Source: Volvox africanus (taxonomy: Eukaryota > Chlorophyta > Chlorophyceae > Chlamydomonadales > Volvocaceae). From it: a DNA stretch of 64,000 bases. Position numbers and translations under genes: made by a program. The notes beneath the pieces were generated by a model that saw only the letters and a program-made list of their open reading frames with translations, searched no databases and was not told where the DNA came from. Numbering within the stretch: position 1 is the first letter of the stretch; the number at the start of each line of letters is the position of its first letter. This document shows, piece by piece, positions 12,737-24,291 of this stretch. The stretch covers positions 3,906,001 to 3,970,000 of the forward strand of contig BSDZ01000003.1 of NCBI GenBank assembly GCA_030268105.1, given 5' to 3'.

Positions 12737-13847
12737 TTTTTTGTTGCTATCTACTTCCAGGACTAATTCCTTTCTATCCTATTATACTCGAATGAAAGGC
12801 AAAGCGGTACACCCACAGCAATTGAAGAGACAGGAAAGATACATTCAGGATCCCAAAGTTTGGCCATATTTGTACGGAAATACTTACTGTGCGTAGTTAC
12901 AGAAATCTAAATGCGAAGCCATGGCTGATGTAAACGTTTCGGCAACAATGTTAAGATTAGTCAAAATACACTGTGTTGGACGTTGCGATATGTTTAAGCT
13001 TTCCGAGTTTTTTGCTTGGGGGGAAGTAAGGAAAAACTTCAGAACACAAAATATCATAAGTGACTTGTCCTGGTACTATCAGACGGTTCATGTCGATAGG
13101 ATTGTGCCGGATCAGGTGCCACAACGGATGACGTTCTGGAGGAGCGGCCATCGACCAAAAACTTATGCGGCAACCTGGGGGCAAATCTTAGCTTTTTATG
13201 CAGCGGGTTAAAAATCCTTGAGCTCAGGCAGTCGGTTGAGATCGCCAGAAAGAGAAGTAGTTACTCTGAGCTGGCTCTAAATGCAGTTTTAGGTGCAAAG
13301 GGAGGGAAAGCACCTTCTTTGAGTGTTTGGGAGCTCAGTGTGTCCCCTGGAGTTTGGATTAGTTGTATTTTGTTCAATGGTACGGCTCTCGTCCAAGTGG
13401 TTCGGGAGGTCTAGCAGTGCTGCTACCGATGTGCCATTACAAGTAGTGGATGGGATAGGGGGCATGGACCTATACCGGCACATGATCTCAAAAGCTATAA
13501 TTAGGTGAACATATATGGTGCTGCGGTGCTGCTGGCCTGGTCCCACGTGCCCTGCGGGTGTGTACCAGAGCGCAGTGAGCGGAGCAGTGGCGGTTAGAAA
13601 GCAAATGCGTCACTGATGCGTTTGCCACCGTGTGTGCGTGTGTCTGTGCGTGTGTATTTTCATATGCAGGAGTTCACTTCGGTTTTGCTGTTTGGCGCAG
13701 CTCTCTGTGATTGGGGATACGGGATGTCTCTCACCCTAGGGGTCGTTGTCATATACATCCGCCTAGATGCAGCAAAGGCCCGAACGGAAGATGTCCAGAT
13801 GACACGGCCATCCCGGATACTACCTGTAGACTCTCCAGGATAGTAGG
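12737..13847. other. Upstream of eIF3e; no gene recognised
   Basis: The first few hundred bases should contain the eIF3e promoter. An open frame at 12921-13211 (plus) has no recognisable family and no splice context, so I do not call it. A GT-rich tract lies near 13627-13655. About 13755-13845 resembles the dispersed unit noted at 14100-14462. Confidence 0.35.
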
Positions 13848-13887
13848 GGGGCCTCAGGGTTTAGGTTTAGGGTTTAGGGGGCCTCAG
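13848..13887 (+). repeat. Interstitial telomere-like tract with flanking direct repeats
   Basis: A short run of GGTTTAGG, TTTAGGG and TTTAGGGG (about three units of the TTTAGGG type) lies between two exact copies of GGGGCCTCAG at 13848-13857 and 13878-13887. TTTAGGG is the telomere repeat of plants and many green algae. The tract is too short to be a chromosome end. Confidence 0.7.
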
Positions 13888-13905
13888 GTCAGGCCTAACG
13901 TCCTC

Positions 13906-14741
13906 TCTTGTGACCTGTGCCAGCGCAACAAGGCCCAATCTGGCAAACCACATGGGAATCTCCAACCTCTGCCTATCCCGGACGCCCCCTAGGAAAGGAT
14001 TTCCATGGACTTCATTTTTTCGTTGCCCAAAACTGAGGGAGGATACGACGCCGTGCTGGTCCTTGTCGACCGTTTCACTAAAATGGTCCACTTTGTAGAA
14101 TACTGGGCTATCTACTGTTAGTGTTCAGAATTGAACCAAAGATGGTCGTCTTCAGATAGGGCCTTTGCAAGCGAACGCACTAGAGATACAATAATATTGG
14201 AATCAAGATAGACAGGGACTGATCCGGGATCTAATCCTATTGGTGGAAAGTGGATGCAGGAAGCTTGCCCGTCTGCCCGTCATTACCTTGCAGGGATCTT
14301 TCCTTCAGGGTGGCGATTCACCAGTCCCTGGGATGTGAGGACACATCCTTGAGAAGGTGGATAATTGTAGTATCCTGGGGTATCTATGAGTAGTGTCCAG
14401 GATTGGACCGCAGATGGTCATCTTCCGATTAGGCCTTTAGAAGCGGACACAACAGAGATACAACGCACTTGGCCCCAACGACATCATCCTGCACAGCTGG
14501 GCAAACGGCCCGTCTGTTCTTTGACAATATGGTACGTTTGCATGGGGTCCCCAAGTCCGTGGTGTCTGATTGCGGGACTCAATTTGCAAGTAAGTTTTGG
14601 GGCGCCCAGGGGACTTTGGAAGGAATGTTGGTAAACCTGTCCCCTGCCTACCACCCCCCATCTGGTGGACGGACAGAGCAGGTTAACCGTGTCCTGAGTG
14701 ATATGCTCCACAACTTTGCTGGATACACACCTGCAGCATGA
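13906..14741 (+). pseudogene. Ty3/gypsy integrase fragments (older family B)
   Basis: Two blocks of a gypsy integrase align with the intact integrase of the elements at 31974 and 41499. Block 1 (13906-14095) has the zinc-finger end CDLCQRNKAQSGK, then the first catalytic segment [17 protein letters not shown] and DRFTKMVH. An in-frame TAG sits just before it. Block 2 (about 14467-14741) has [28 protein letters not shown] (second Asp) and RTEQVNR (Glu position), ending at an in-frame stop. The blocks are separated by an insertion of about 370 bp. The copy is dead. Confidence 0.85.
14100..14462. repeat. Insertion bounded by two related ~93-bp direct repeats
   Basis: Two diverged direct repeats (about 14100-14192 and 14369-14462) share the order TACTGGGCTATCTA / TCCTGGGGTATCTA, AGATGGTC and AGAGATACAA. 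They bound the DNA that splits the integrase relic. The same unit occurs inverted at about 16640-16765 and 26930-27030, between the family-B pol end and its LTR, and more weakly at 13755-13845. It may be a small dispersed element or a piece of the family-B 3' leader. Confidence 0.5.
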
Positions 14742-15405
14742 GATACATAACTAACCGCTGCTCAGTTAGCCGTTAAAATACCACTTATCATGCACCGTTG
14801 ATGGCGTGACAATTCTGGTAAAAGAGCGGTTAGGAAACGACAGTTCCGACAGCTGCTGATTTGCGTGAATGACAGTTGGTCGTTGTTGGATCCAAGAGCC
14901 ATACATTTCGGTGATCTCTTGCTGTTACCTAAGGCGAAGACTTCCCGTTGGAGACGCCCCTTCACCGGCAGAGCTAGGAACAGGTAGCACAGTCTCACCT
15001 CAGGTCCGGGCTCTGAGGCCAGTGTCTAGTGTAATTGCCCGAGCTACAGCTAGCACACTGCTGCGCCAGCCTCACATACACCCACTACCAGGCGAAGCCA
15101 AGCCATTGTGTCCTCACACGAACGGGCTCGGGCTTCAGGCGTTTGTGTGGAGGTGCAGATCTACACATTCCGCTTCTTTCTTCGGATAGCATCTACACCG
15201 CGCCTCCGGGTGCTTCCCATATCAAGGGACTTGGCCAGTCTCATTGCCGTGACGGCAAGCACGCCTCTACGGTGTCGCTACCCTTGGGTCATCATCCCGA
15301 GGAATTCTTTTCTTCAACACCTGGTAACGAAGTTCCCCGCGCATGGACACGAGACCGACATCTGCGTGGACGAGTGAGGACGGTTTTGGCTCCACACGCA
15401 TGGAG
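14742..15405. other. Unassigned sequence
   Basis: I recognise no gene or repeat. Reading frames are short and broken. It lies between an integrase relic and a decayed LTR, so it is probably further transposon debris. Confidence 0.3.
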
Positions 15406-16207
15406 TGTTGTATCTCTCCTCAGTTTTGCCCATAAATTGTCTGCACGTCTGGGGCTTAGACACTAGCACGGAAGCGCTTGCAAGTACAACAAAGCACTCG
15501 GAAGCAGCAAGAGACAGCGAAAGACTTGAGAAAGAGGAAAGATATAACTTACAATGATGAAAGGATGCGATGGTATCATCGGCCGTCAGACCCAGCGGGC
15601 AGCGATCATCATACGGCGATTGGCGAATAGCGAAAGGCGAAGCTCGGGCTTAGCTCGGGCCGAAATGGCAGAGTAAATAGCAATAGTCCAACTGATCACA
15701 GGTGTGTTCCGATAACATACGAAGATGTTCTGCTCTTCATGGCCGTCCTCGCACCTATTATACGCGCGATATCGATATGCAGTACAACTCACACTAGGAG
15801 GTCAATCCTAAGTGTGACAACCCTAACGCAGGGCATCGATATCTGCGTATTCTGACAATTAAGCCTTCATAGCGTCCGCAAGATGCATGGGTCCGAATAG
15901 CGATATCCGGTTGCCGATCGACCACTGCGACTTAGATGCTCGTCACACTCACACATTACGCATGCCAGCGACGGGGTAATAATATAGCAAATATTATTAC
16001 TTAACAGCTCATGTCATAATTATGCAACGCGCCTATGCTTCTCTGAGCATTCGTATCTTAGGCGTATCAGCGATGCGGATGGTAGTGCGATGTGGCAAGT
16101 CGCAATGCATGGCATCAAACTAGCTAAATATATGCAAATATATTCATAACTAGTGTGTATTTATTACATTCGCTTATGGCCTGGTAGAATCGCATTGACC
16201 TACGCAT
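15406..16207 (-). repeat. Decayed solo LTR of the 824-bp LTR family
   Basis: It begins TGTTGTATCTCTC and follows the same order of landmarks as the intact LTRs: GCACGTCTGG, CTTGCAAGTACA, AGATATAACTTAC, the AGCTCGGGCTTAGCTCGGG palindrome, CCGTCCTCGCA, CACACTAGGAGG, GGGTCCGAATA and ATCGCATTGACC. Divergence is high and the final GCACAACA end is missing. It is inserted in the family-B gypsy relic, separating it from whatever lay upstream. Confidence 0.7.
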
Positions 16208-16625
16208 ATTACGACCCATTGTGGGGCCTTCTCCTGTAGTGTGTATGGTAGGCTCAGTGGATGTAGAGTTGCAGCTCCCATCTGACCTACGCATTCACCC
16301 CACATTCCATGTCTCTCTCATACGCCCATACCGGGCTACTCTGCCTGAGGCTAACACAAGCATCCCCCCTGTTTAGGAAGCCAGTCCCTCTACCTGGTTA
16401 CCAGGCAAGCAGACCCTGTATGCTGTCGAATGTATCCTAGATTACCGTGCACGACATGTTGGCAAGGGTAAGTGCAAGTGCAACGTGCATGAGTACCTGG
16501 TTAAGTGGTCTGGGTATTCATCTGAGCACAATAGCTGGGAACTGGCACGTAACTTCACCCCTGACTTGAAACCCATGCTTGATGGAGCTAAGCTACGGGT
16601 ACAGACTAAGGAGGGCTTTCTCTGA
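16208..16625 (+). pseudogene. Gypsy family B pol 3' end with chromodomain, copy A
   Basis: This is the C-terminal end of a gypsy pol. It contains [20 protein letters not shown], an in-frame stop, WLPGKQTLYAVE and then a chromodomain with VHEYLVKWSGYSSEHNSWE, ending at TGA 16623-16625. It parallels 26488-26902 closely. The upstream part was lost when an LTR came to lie at 15406-16207. Confidence 0.85.
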
Positions 16626-16798
16626 TGCTGCCCTACCTCAACCTGACTATTGTTGTATCTCTGTTGTGTCGTCCTACGAAGGCCCGATCGGAAGGATGAC
16701 CATCTGTGGTCCAGGACCCTTCACACTACCCGTACATACCCCAGGATACTACAACTATTTTCTTCTCATGCATCAGGACGCTGCATCTAGAGGGGGAA

Positions 16799-17099
16799 TG
16801 TATCCTTACTGCATTTTAGTAAATGCTTAAGAGATAATAATAATCTGATTATTGTTAACAATCATAATTTAACTAACAACCATTTTAATTGTTTGTAACT
16901 GATTCATATTCCCATTCTGAATCAGGATTACAGACTTGGCCTCAACCACCAACCGCCATTACTAACCACCCTCCCGAAATACCGAACCTGTCGGTAGTCT
17001 ATAACCTGTGCGACTTGGTCTTTGATGCTATAAAATCGGGCTATGGCACAACAACCGGTATCTTTTGATACCACCCTTCATTGGGTTCCCTATACAACA
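16799..17099 (+). repeat. LTR of gypsy family B, internally deleted
   Basis: It follows a purine tract (AGAGGGGGAA), begins TGTATCC and ends TATACAACA, so it has TG...CA ends. The copy at 27076-27697 is 622 bp. This one lacks about 300 bp in the middle. Confidence 0.6.
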
Positions 17100-17353
17100 C
17101 CGTCCTGGCCTGATGAGGTCCATCTCGTCACGACGCCACTTCATTCGCAGGCAGGGCGTAGATAAACGAAATAAAGAAAGGATTACGGATAACAGATGGA
17201 TAGAACAAGAGGACCTCTAAAATGGACGGAATGGAATCAGCCCCGCCCAACAGCAGATGCAGATAGATTGGTGGATGTATGTATATATCAGGAACCAACT
17301 CCTAAACCAGCCATAAGCAAGCAAAAGCGAGCATCCATGCTATTATGAAAATG

Positions 17354-17380
17354 AAGTATATATATATATATATATACACA
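17354..17380. repeat. (TA)n microsatellite
   Basis: A pure TA tract lies in the duplicated segment. In copy B (28770-28860) the same place has expanded into a TATAAGTA/TATATA mixture. Confidence 0.8.
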
Positions 17381-17778
17381 TGTATGTACATGAATATATA
17401 GATAACAAACCTGATTGGAAAAATATAAAGGAAAAGCACCCGCTGCTGGTCTAAAAGCCAACAACTAGCTAGCTACGTACACGCATCTATGTCCCCATCT
17501 ATCTATCTGTTATTAGTTGTCAATGCAAAACCAGCTCGCACGGCCTCCGTCTGATCATGTATGCATGTATATCATCATGTGGCATATGGCATGCAGGGTG
17601 AGGCAGGCACGCTCGATAATTATCGACATGCTTCTTCAGTACTGCAGCGGAGCCAGCTGATTGCGTCCATCTAACTGCTCCTTGTGCGGTGCGTGCTGTG
17701 CTGTGTCTGCTCTGCTCTGCTTGCCTCGCCACTTCACTCATCTGTGACTTTATTTGGTGGTTGATTTGGTGATTCACG

Positions 17779-18422
17779 TTATTTCGGCGTCCTCTTGGGG
17801 GATAGCGCTGGGTGTGGTGACTTGCGTGTATGTCTGGGTGGCTTGGATGAGTATCGTGGTTGCACGGTGTTAGGTGAGGAATGTCTCAGAGGAGACGGAG
17901 GCGGTACAGGTGATGGTGGAGGAGATACAGCAGACATTGAAGGTAGAGAAGGCGTTGGGGTGCTGATGAGGGGAGATGGGCTGGCAGCATCGGATGACAC
18001 TATCCGTTCGGGGGTGTGGAAATTTGGAGCTTGAGGGTCACAAGGAATACCCGGCCCTTGACAATTAGTCAAGGAGGGGGCTAGAGGTGGACTTGGAATT
18101 TCCGATGGCGAAAGGCCCATTGGGTTAGCCGACGGTGAACGTGGCTCAGCATCACTTCGTTGACCGGGTGGCGGGCTCGGTCCAGGTAAAGGGGGAGGGC
18201 TACGTGGCCGCAGAGGAGGCGGAGGTGGTGCAGGTGATGGTGGAGGAGATGTAGGCAAAGGTGGAGGCCTCGGAAGCGAAGTATTTTTAGGCAGCATCGG
18301 AGGGTTAAGGGGGGGAGGAGATGGAGGAGGAGGTGGGGGTCCCGGCGGCGACACCCACTTGCCCGATGGGGAAGGAGGCGGCGATTTAGGTGGTGCAAGT
18401 CCGACGAGAAGCGACCGAAACC
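17779..18422 (-). CDS. Hydroxyproline-rich (SPPPP) protein exon
   Basis: This is an open minus-strand exon of about 214 codons ending at TAA 17779-17781. Its 5' border fits an acceptor (ATATATAG at 18423). Proline plus serine dominate, with many SPPPSP, PPPPPP and SPPPLP blocks. Such sequence is known from chlorophyte cell-wall and extracellular-matrix glycoproteins (HRGP, pherophorin-like), where prolines are hydroxylated and glycosylated. No globular pherophorin domain or secretion signal is visible in this exon, so the rest of the gene would lie upstream on the minus strand. The copy at 49807-56788 is interrupted by G3. The compositional bias makes a chance open frame possible. Confidence 0.45.
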
Positions 18423-19623
18423 CTATATATATAAATATGAGAGAAAGAGAGGGAGAGGGAGAGGGGGTGGGTAAGTTGTTGGTTCCTGAGTACACGCTGA
18501 GGGTGTATGTGTGAAATCTATGCATCCCAACATGTGAAATATTTTGTATCAGAAAGATGGAGGCTAATATCGAAGACTACTTTTGGATCTATTAGTTGAG
18601 GTAAGCTAGTTCATTGGCGAGGTATAAAGCTAGCAAGCTATATACATACATTATTTAATATGTATAGGCAAGTCAATACATACATGGATTGTAAACTTAT
18701 CAACGAACGAACATATGTACGGAAGCCGTACAGAGGCGATCTCCATCCCTGGCGTGCAGTCACGCAGCGCACCTGCTGATGCTTCAGTCGCAATAACAAT
18801 GCCAACTCGGGCACATGCCCCCGGAACATGAGTCGCAGCACTGCATCGGTATATATGCAGGGTGATGATAGGGAGATGCAAATGTTAGTAGCAGCAGCGT
18901 TGGTTGTGATGTCAAGATAGGGAAGTAAGTTGCAGCCTGCAGGCCTGCGCGCGTGTTGTCGCATGCATGTGTACCGAGCAAGTACAGCAGCAGGGACGAG
19001 AGGACGAGTGATGTTTCAGAGCTGTATGTTGTCATCAGCATGCGATCTATTTACACCTATCTATCTATTCGCTAGCGACGTATGGCATTATTATCATTTA
19101 ATCATACACATACATCAAACAATACAGCCAGCGTATCTCACATCACCAATATTATCAGTGAGGCTATGAAAGTGATCTGCTCTGTCGCCATCGGCGCCTT
19201 CCGCCGTTTATTTTTTTCCCGCGCGCGCGAGGCTGCGGCGGCCGCCATGTTCTCTAAAAATTTGGCGTGTAGCTCGTTGCGAGTAAATCCCCGACGTATA
19301 TTGTTAGCTTCTTGATTGGTCACCAGGTAGGGTCCACCGCGGCATGTAAGTGTGCGTGGCAATCAAACAAGCTAGATGTATGGGACCGCTGCGTATGGTT
19401 TTAGATGTAAGTAGTATCACTGTCGTTGATGTTATCCTTTAAATTGTTGAAGGTTTAGTGATGTTCTCGATATATTAATGCAAGCTCGCAACAGGCATAA
19501 GCCCCCACTGAAAGGGCAGAAGCTTAGTAGCGCAGAATGTCTCGCTGAAAGGAACGCGAGCTCAAGCTGAAGGGCGAAGGCAAAAGAGAACGAAGGCACG
19601 AAGCAGATGCAAGAATGTTTTGA

Positions 19624-19656
<33 letters not shown>
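19624..19656. repeat. (TA)n microsatellite, length differs between copies
   Basis: A pure TA tract. The counterpart at 58082-58108 is shorter, a simple length polymorphism between the duplicated copies. Confidence 0.85.
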
Positions 19657-19659
<3 letters not shown>

Positions 19660-20159
19660 TTCAGAAAAAGGAAAGGAAGAGCTACATGTGAGCCCGGTGT
19701 TCCTTCAAGCTTCGGTCCCGCGTCATCTCGCCCGCTCCTACATCGCCCGCGCATGTATCCCGTTCCCAATCGTTCCTATACGGCTGCTCGTTAAATCAAG
19801 TAGTTGCATTATAAATGATGTAATTTATACGAGATGATCATTTTGAATGGTGGACATAAAGTAATGGCAGAAGCAAAAATCATTTGCTGAAGTGGACGTA
19901 CTGCTGCTTTTTCAGTCGGAAGAAGAATTGGACGATCATTGACAACGGGCATTGACACTCAGATTAAGTTATGGAAAAAATATATATTCTATACAGAACT
20001 ATGTTAATGGGCCGCTTCTCAAAGCACGTGAACAACGTGTGCGTACACACACAGTACACAGAGGTATGGTATGATCGACAGGACACATAGGGGGAAGGCC
20101 AGGTACGTCACGTCTGCGTGCCCTTGCAACAAGGCTTCGACTCAGGTTCCACAGAGGTT

Positions 20160-20832
20160 TCAACGGTGGTTGCATTCAAATGCAACCGAGGCCTCATAAG
20201 CAGTCCATGGGCGCCCTTTTGAATCATTCGAATGACTTCCTTGTGCCTGATTGGCTTGGGTTCAGTTCACTCGCCCATCGCAGCCACAGCGACGTTAACC
20301 ACAGGCTCCCCTCTGACCTACCCCCCTTCATGGCGAATATCAAATTTCAGTTGTGTAGCGTAACCGCCATGGTCGTCGCTAGGATCATATCTCACACCGT
20401 CACGCTTATACCTTCGTAACCATGGTATAAATATCAGTATTAATCAATGTGATTCTAAGCTTGCTCCTATATAATTATCCTGTGATGCACACGCGAACTT
20501 GCCTTCTCAGGCGCATTTCTCTCAATTATGCATCGATCGTGCAATCATTTGTGTAATAATATATCAAATGTAATGACTTGTTGAATTACGCAAATTATTG
20601 CTAATCAACTACGCATGCCAGCTCAATCCACCCATTGTCAGCTGTTGCAATATTGGTAATGCTGGCAGCGCCACGCGTATAATACCGATCTTACATATTT
20701 ATCATAGCAGAATTATGCAAATGTATATAAAGATATATTTAATGATTATAATGCATTTAATTAAGGGTCGGCAATCGTTAAGTAAGGTCGCGTCGACTGA
20801 CGCATCGACAATAAATGGGCCATAATACAACA
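20160..20832 (-). mobile_element. Decayed gypsy relic: pol piece plus LTR end
   Basis: About 20160-20300 matches, on the minus strand, the protease-to-RT linker region of G1 and G2 (the stretch around 35800-35930, sharing AAGCAGTCC.TGGGCGCCCTT). About 20500-20832 matches the outer part of the 824-bp LTR, ending CATAATACAACA where the intact LTR has CGTAGCACAACA. Everything between is lost or unrecognisable. The same relic is at 58611-59283. Confidence 0.65.
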
Positions 20833-21004
20833 AAGCTAACTTTAATCCGAGTCTCTGAAAAGCCAAAGAAGTGTGTGAATTGTCTGAATCTAAGGTGGGC
20901 AGGGGAAAAGGTGATTCAGAGCTGAAACCGTGTGGAACTTAATCGAAGTGGGACATAACTCTACTGAACGATGTTGACTTCAGGTGAATGAAGCAGTGTC
21001 TAAA

Positions 21005-21553
21005 ATGTCTGCAGTCAAGGTGAACGCTGGGAGGGGCATTTAGGCTGAATTTTACCAGCACTCCACGTGCAGCGGGAGGACCATTATTCTTTTAAGCTGA
21101 GAGAATATGGGCTTCATCATCATTTGAAAGAAAGGTATTTTCCTGAAGGAAAGAGACCCCTGTGGCAGTATGTCTGCACATTGGTGCTTGTTGGGGCTGC
21201 TGATTTGTGCATGTCAGCACGTACTGTGGCATTTGCACGTGATGGTCCAGCATTGAATTGATGCCCCTTGCTGCCTTGCAGTTGTGGCAGCGGCAGTAGG
21301 TTTTGCAGCATTGTCGATGATGGGATGGTTAGGGTAAGCAGCACATGCTGCAGCGGCAGCGCCAGTGGGAACCTTCTGGGCATATATCAATGGCACCCTA
21401 TGCTCAGTACGGCAAACCACCATAAAGAGCTGCAGGAGATACGTCTTCTTTTGCACCAGGGACGAATCTCAGGAGCCAGATTCCCTAATCCCTGATTTAT
21501 TCAATGGTATCTTTTTACTGTTCGCAGTGTGCGGCGGCCCGGTTGTCGATTAG
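21005..21553 (+). CDS. Possible small spliced membrane-protein gene
   Basis: Four plausible exons are 21005-21019, 21073-21167, 21282-21333 and 21366-21553. The second encodes a charged stretch REYGLHHHLKERYFPEGKRP. The third gives a hydrophobic helix VAAAVGFAALSMMGWL, and the fourth continues GTFWAYINGTL. The layout (short charged N-terminus, then a membrane helix) recalls small inner-membrane or mitochondrial subunits, but I do not recognise a family. The phase between exons 2 and 3 does not fit with these borders, so either one border is wrong or the copy is broken. A near-identical copy lies at 59456-60004. Confidence 0.3.
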
Positions 21554-21702
21554 GCCTGGCCAGGATTTCCTTCCTCATTACCTGGCAGTATGAGAGACAT
21601 AGCGTGTGTGTGGGGGATAGGGGGGTACATCACCCGTGGCCACTAACCTGGCAGTCCCTACCTTCCCCGGTATTTCGGGGCACCCTCATCCAGTCTCCCA
21701 TG

Positions 21703-24291
21703 CACTATAACAAGGAATTCGTGCGTTAGCTCGTGTTAGGCTCGCGTTAGGGACCCCTAACGCAAGCCTAACGCAAGCTTAACGCGAACTAACGCAAAGC
21801 CTAACGCAAAGCCTAACGCAAATCAAACGCATTGCGTTATTGTTTGCGTATCGCTAACGCAATCCTAACGCACCTAACGCAATCGCAAATAAACTTTTTT
21901 GGGAGGGAACGAAAATGTTTGCGTTTACTTTGCGTTAGCTAATGCAACCTAACGCGAACTTACGCAATGTCAAACGCACCCACATAGATTCTAAGGTGTG
22001 CGTTAGGTCTAACGCAACGCAAGCGTTAGAGACCCATACGCAAGCAAAAATACATAGCGTGCATGGAAGTTAACGCACTTAAAGTTCTCTAACGCACAAT
22101 ATACGCACGCCTAACGCGCATTAACGCGCATTAACACATGCTTGCGTATGCTGCGAATAGTGCGTACACAGCTAGCAGTTGTGGGTTGCGTAAAAGTTTT
22201 ATACACATATAACGAACATATTCGCACGCTTTCGCAAGGTCTTACACGTGCGATAGCAACATTCGCGCCACTTTCGCTTTGCATACGAGGCAGCCTCGCA
22301 TTCTTGCTCACTGCAACTACTTTTGGTCGTTCTGGTTATTTCTTTACTGTTTCAGTTATCATTCCTGTTATTGTTTGCTGTTTTGCCCACCCGCTGCAGA
22401 ATTATTTTTGTGTGTACGAAACTATCCTGTCATAATGTACGTAGCTGTTATGAAGAATATAAATAGGATTCCAGTTTTGATAGATGAAGATATTTCAGGC
22501 AATAATTTACAGCTCATTATTCGGAAAGCATCCAGGTATGCAGCCATTGATGAGTGACTACCCATTAATTCAACGAAACAATCAGATTTCTACACATCCA
22601 ATCCTGCCAATCAAATTTTGTTTATGAGTTAAATAATCATTTGTACCATGCACCAATCATTTCAATCATCATTAGGTACATACATCCTAGCTTCATCTGC
22701 CAACGCACATTTAGCAGCCCGCTCTAACATAAGCTTAGAAACAAACATGATAGATGTTAGTTCTATCTAATCGTCTTCTATTTCACTATCGTCGTTGTCG
22801 TCGTCCTCTCGCGCACTGGTGGCATCATCCTGCTCGTCCTCACTCCTCTCGTCCTTGCTCACCTCCTCCTCAAGCAACTCCTGAAAAGTTCAGAAAAGGA
22901 AAATTATACTTATTTACATGCATATATATAAAGGTAAATTAAGCCGACACGACCCAGAAATTCTCATTTTCGGTTACGATATTTTTAATCATGTCAAGAA
23001 TGGGCAGTGCTTCTATACTATGTACTATGGTACTATGTATGTGGACACTTTGTTACCTGTTTCTTCTTACTCCCTGAGCTCCCACGTTGAAGTCGTGCCC
23101 GTGTACATCGCACATCTTCCGAAGCACTCTTGACCTGTACCAGTCGAAACAACACATATTAGAATTATACATTCATACAAGCAGGAAAATAAGACAACAA
23201 GCTGAACTCAGGAAATATACCTTCTTTCGCTGGTGATCGTAACTGTCATTATTGTGGTCACCGTCCGTAGACTTGTCTTCCACCGGCACCTGCTGGTCCA
23301 AAATACGTGAAGGGACTAGGTAGTGATAACAAATATAATTAAAAAGTAATTAATGTCGGGCCTCAATATATTGTACCTTTCTTTTGATGCCCGTGCTTGT
23401 CCGTCTCACTTTAGTGGATGGCCGCACATCGCCGTCGTTCGTTACCTTCAAGGGCTACTGTTAACATACATATATGATTTTAGAAATTATAAGCTTACAT
23501 TTTCTATTTAAAAAGAGAAAAACAAATCGACGTATACCACATCAAACCACAAAGCACGCAGCAAATTTAAAGAATAGAACGAAACATAAAATTACAACTC
23601 ACTAAAACGGGAAGACAGGATGAATATTCATTAATGGGCTGTACCTTTTTCGCTGCCGCCTTGCTTGAGTTTGTAGCATTCCTGCCGGAGTTCCTTGCCT
23701 TAGAGGTCTGTGGACTCTTGTACAACGACTAGTATTCATAGCGCTATCCTAAATTGAAATTAACTTTGAAGATATTTTATGCACAAAGTCTCCAATGCTA
23801 CTGCACAATAAGAGCAAGTAAGCAAACTAAATAAATCCGGCGAACCCGTGCTCCGAACATTATTATGCGCTATCTACATAAACTTTGTGTAAACTGCGTT
23901 ACAGTGCGTTACGTGCGTATGGTAACGCACTGTACGCAAGATATACGCAAGCTGTTTGCGTAAACTTAACGCCTGCGTTAGGTTTGCGATCGCGTGCGTT
24001 AGGTTTGCGTTAGGCTCGCGTTAGAACATACGCAAGCCCCCGATTTTCGAGCACCACGAAACGTAATAAAAATTGCAGGGAACTTTTATACTCATTACAA
24101 ATATTGTTTTCATTTAAACAAACTTGAAAACGACGCACTATAACAGACGTTCTGTCAAGTTTTCTATTTCTTTGCGTTAGGCTCGCGTTAGGCTAACGCA
24201 ATCTCTAACGCACAAAACGCAGCCTTACGCACACATACGCGCCCTAACGCAGCCTTACGCGAGCCTAACGCACGAATCTCTTGTTATAGTG
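21703..24291. mobile_element. CACTA-type DNA transposon 1, internally deleted
   Basis: The ends are inverted repeats: CACTATAACAAG...TTCGTGCGTTAG on the left, and its complement ending CTTGTTATAGTG on the right. ATG flanks both sides as a 3-bp target duplication. CACTA ends, a 3-bp duplication and dense subterminal short repeats are the hallmarks of the CACTA/EnSpm superfamily. Both subterminal regions (about 21715-22140 and 23890-24280) are packed with TAACGC/GCGTTA motifs in both orientations. The 2589-bp copy lacks the interior found in the larger element at 29131-49666: after the exon near 23720 it jumps straight to the right-end sequence. It is therefore a non-autonomous deletion derivative. 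Confidence 0.88.
22767..23735 (-). CDS. Transposon-encoded protein, C-terminal exons
   Basis: Five phase-0 exons can be read on the minus strand inside CACTA-1: about 23735-23650, about 23455-23378, 23289-23221, 23134-23057 and 22880-22767, with GT donors and AG acceptors. They encode a low-complexity tail. It starts basic (KSPQTSKARNSG, VRRTSTGIKRK), continues through a mixed charged part, and ends strongly acidic (EDDDNDDSEIEDD before TAG). The same exons occur at 30189-31160. This looks like the C-terminus of a nuclear transposon protein. No catalytic domain is present in this copy. Confidence 0.5.

Larger units (their letters stand above)
16208..22045. repeat. Segmental duplication, copy A
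   Basis: This stretch matches 26488-60505 in the same order and orientation once the later insertions in copy B are removed. Anchors seen in both copies include the gypsy-B chromodomain, LTR-B, the block beginning CATCTCGTCACGACGCC (17121 and 28534), the proline-rich exon, the (TA)n tract, a small putative gene and the left end of a CACTA element. The copies differ by few point changes over long stretches. Confidence 0.85.

Noticed and set aside
12921..13211. 96-codon plus-strand frame upstream of eIF3e
   Set aside because: No family, no splice context and no second copy; composition is not convincing.
21715..22140. Possible CRISPR-like or satellite array of GCGTTA repeats
   Set aside because: Unit spacing is irregular and orientation mixed, and the position is just inside CACTA ends, so it is a subterminal repeat region.
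22142..22557. Overlapping plus-strand open frames in CACTA-1 (also at 29546-29979)
   Set aside because: They sit in subterminal and 3' flank sequence antisense to the spliced gene and have no recognisable domain. Conservation between the two copies is just recent common origin.
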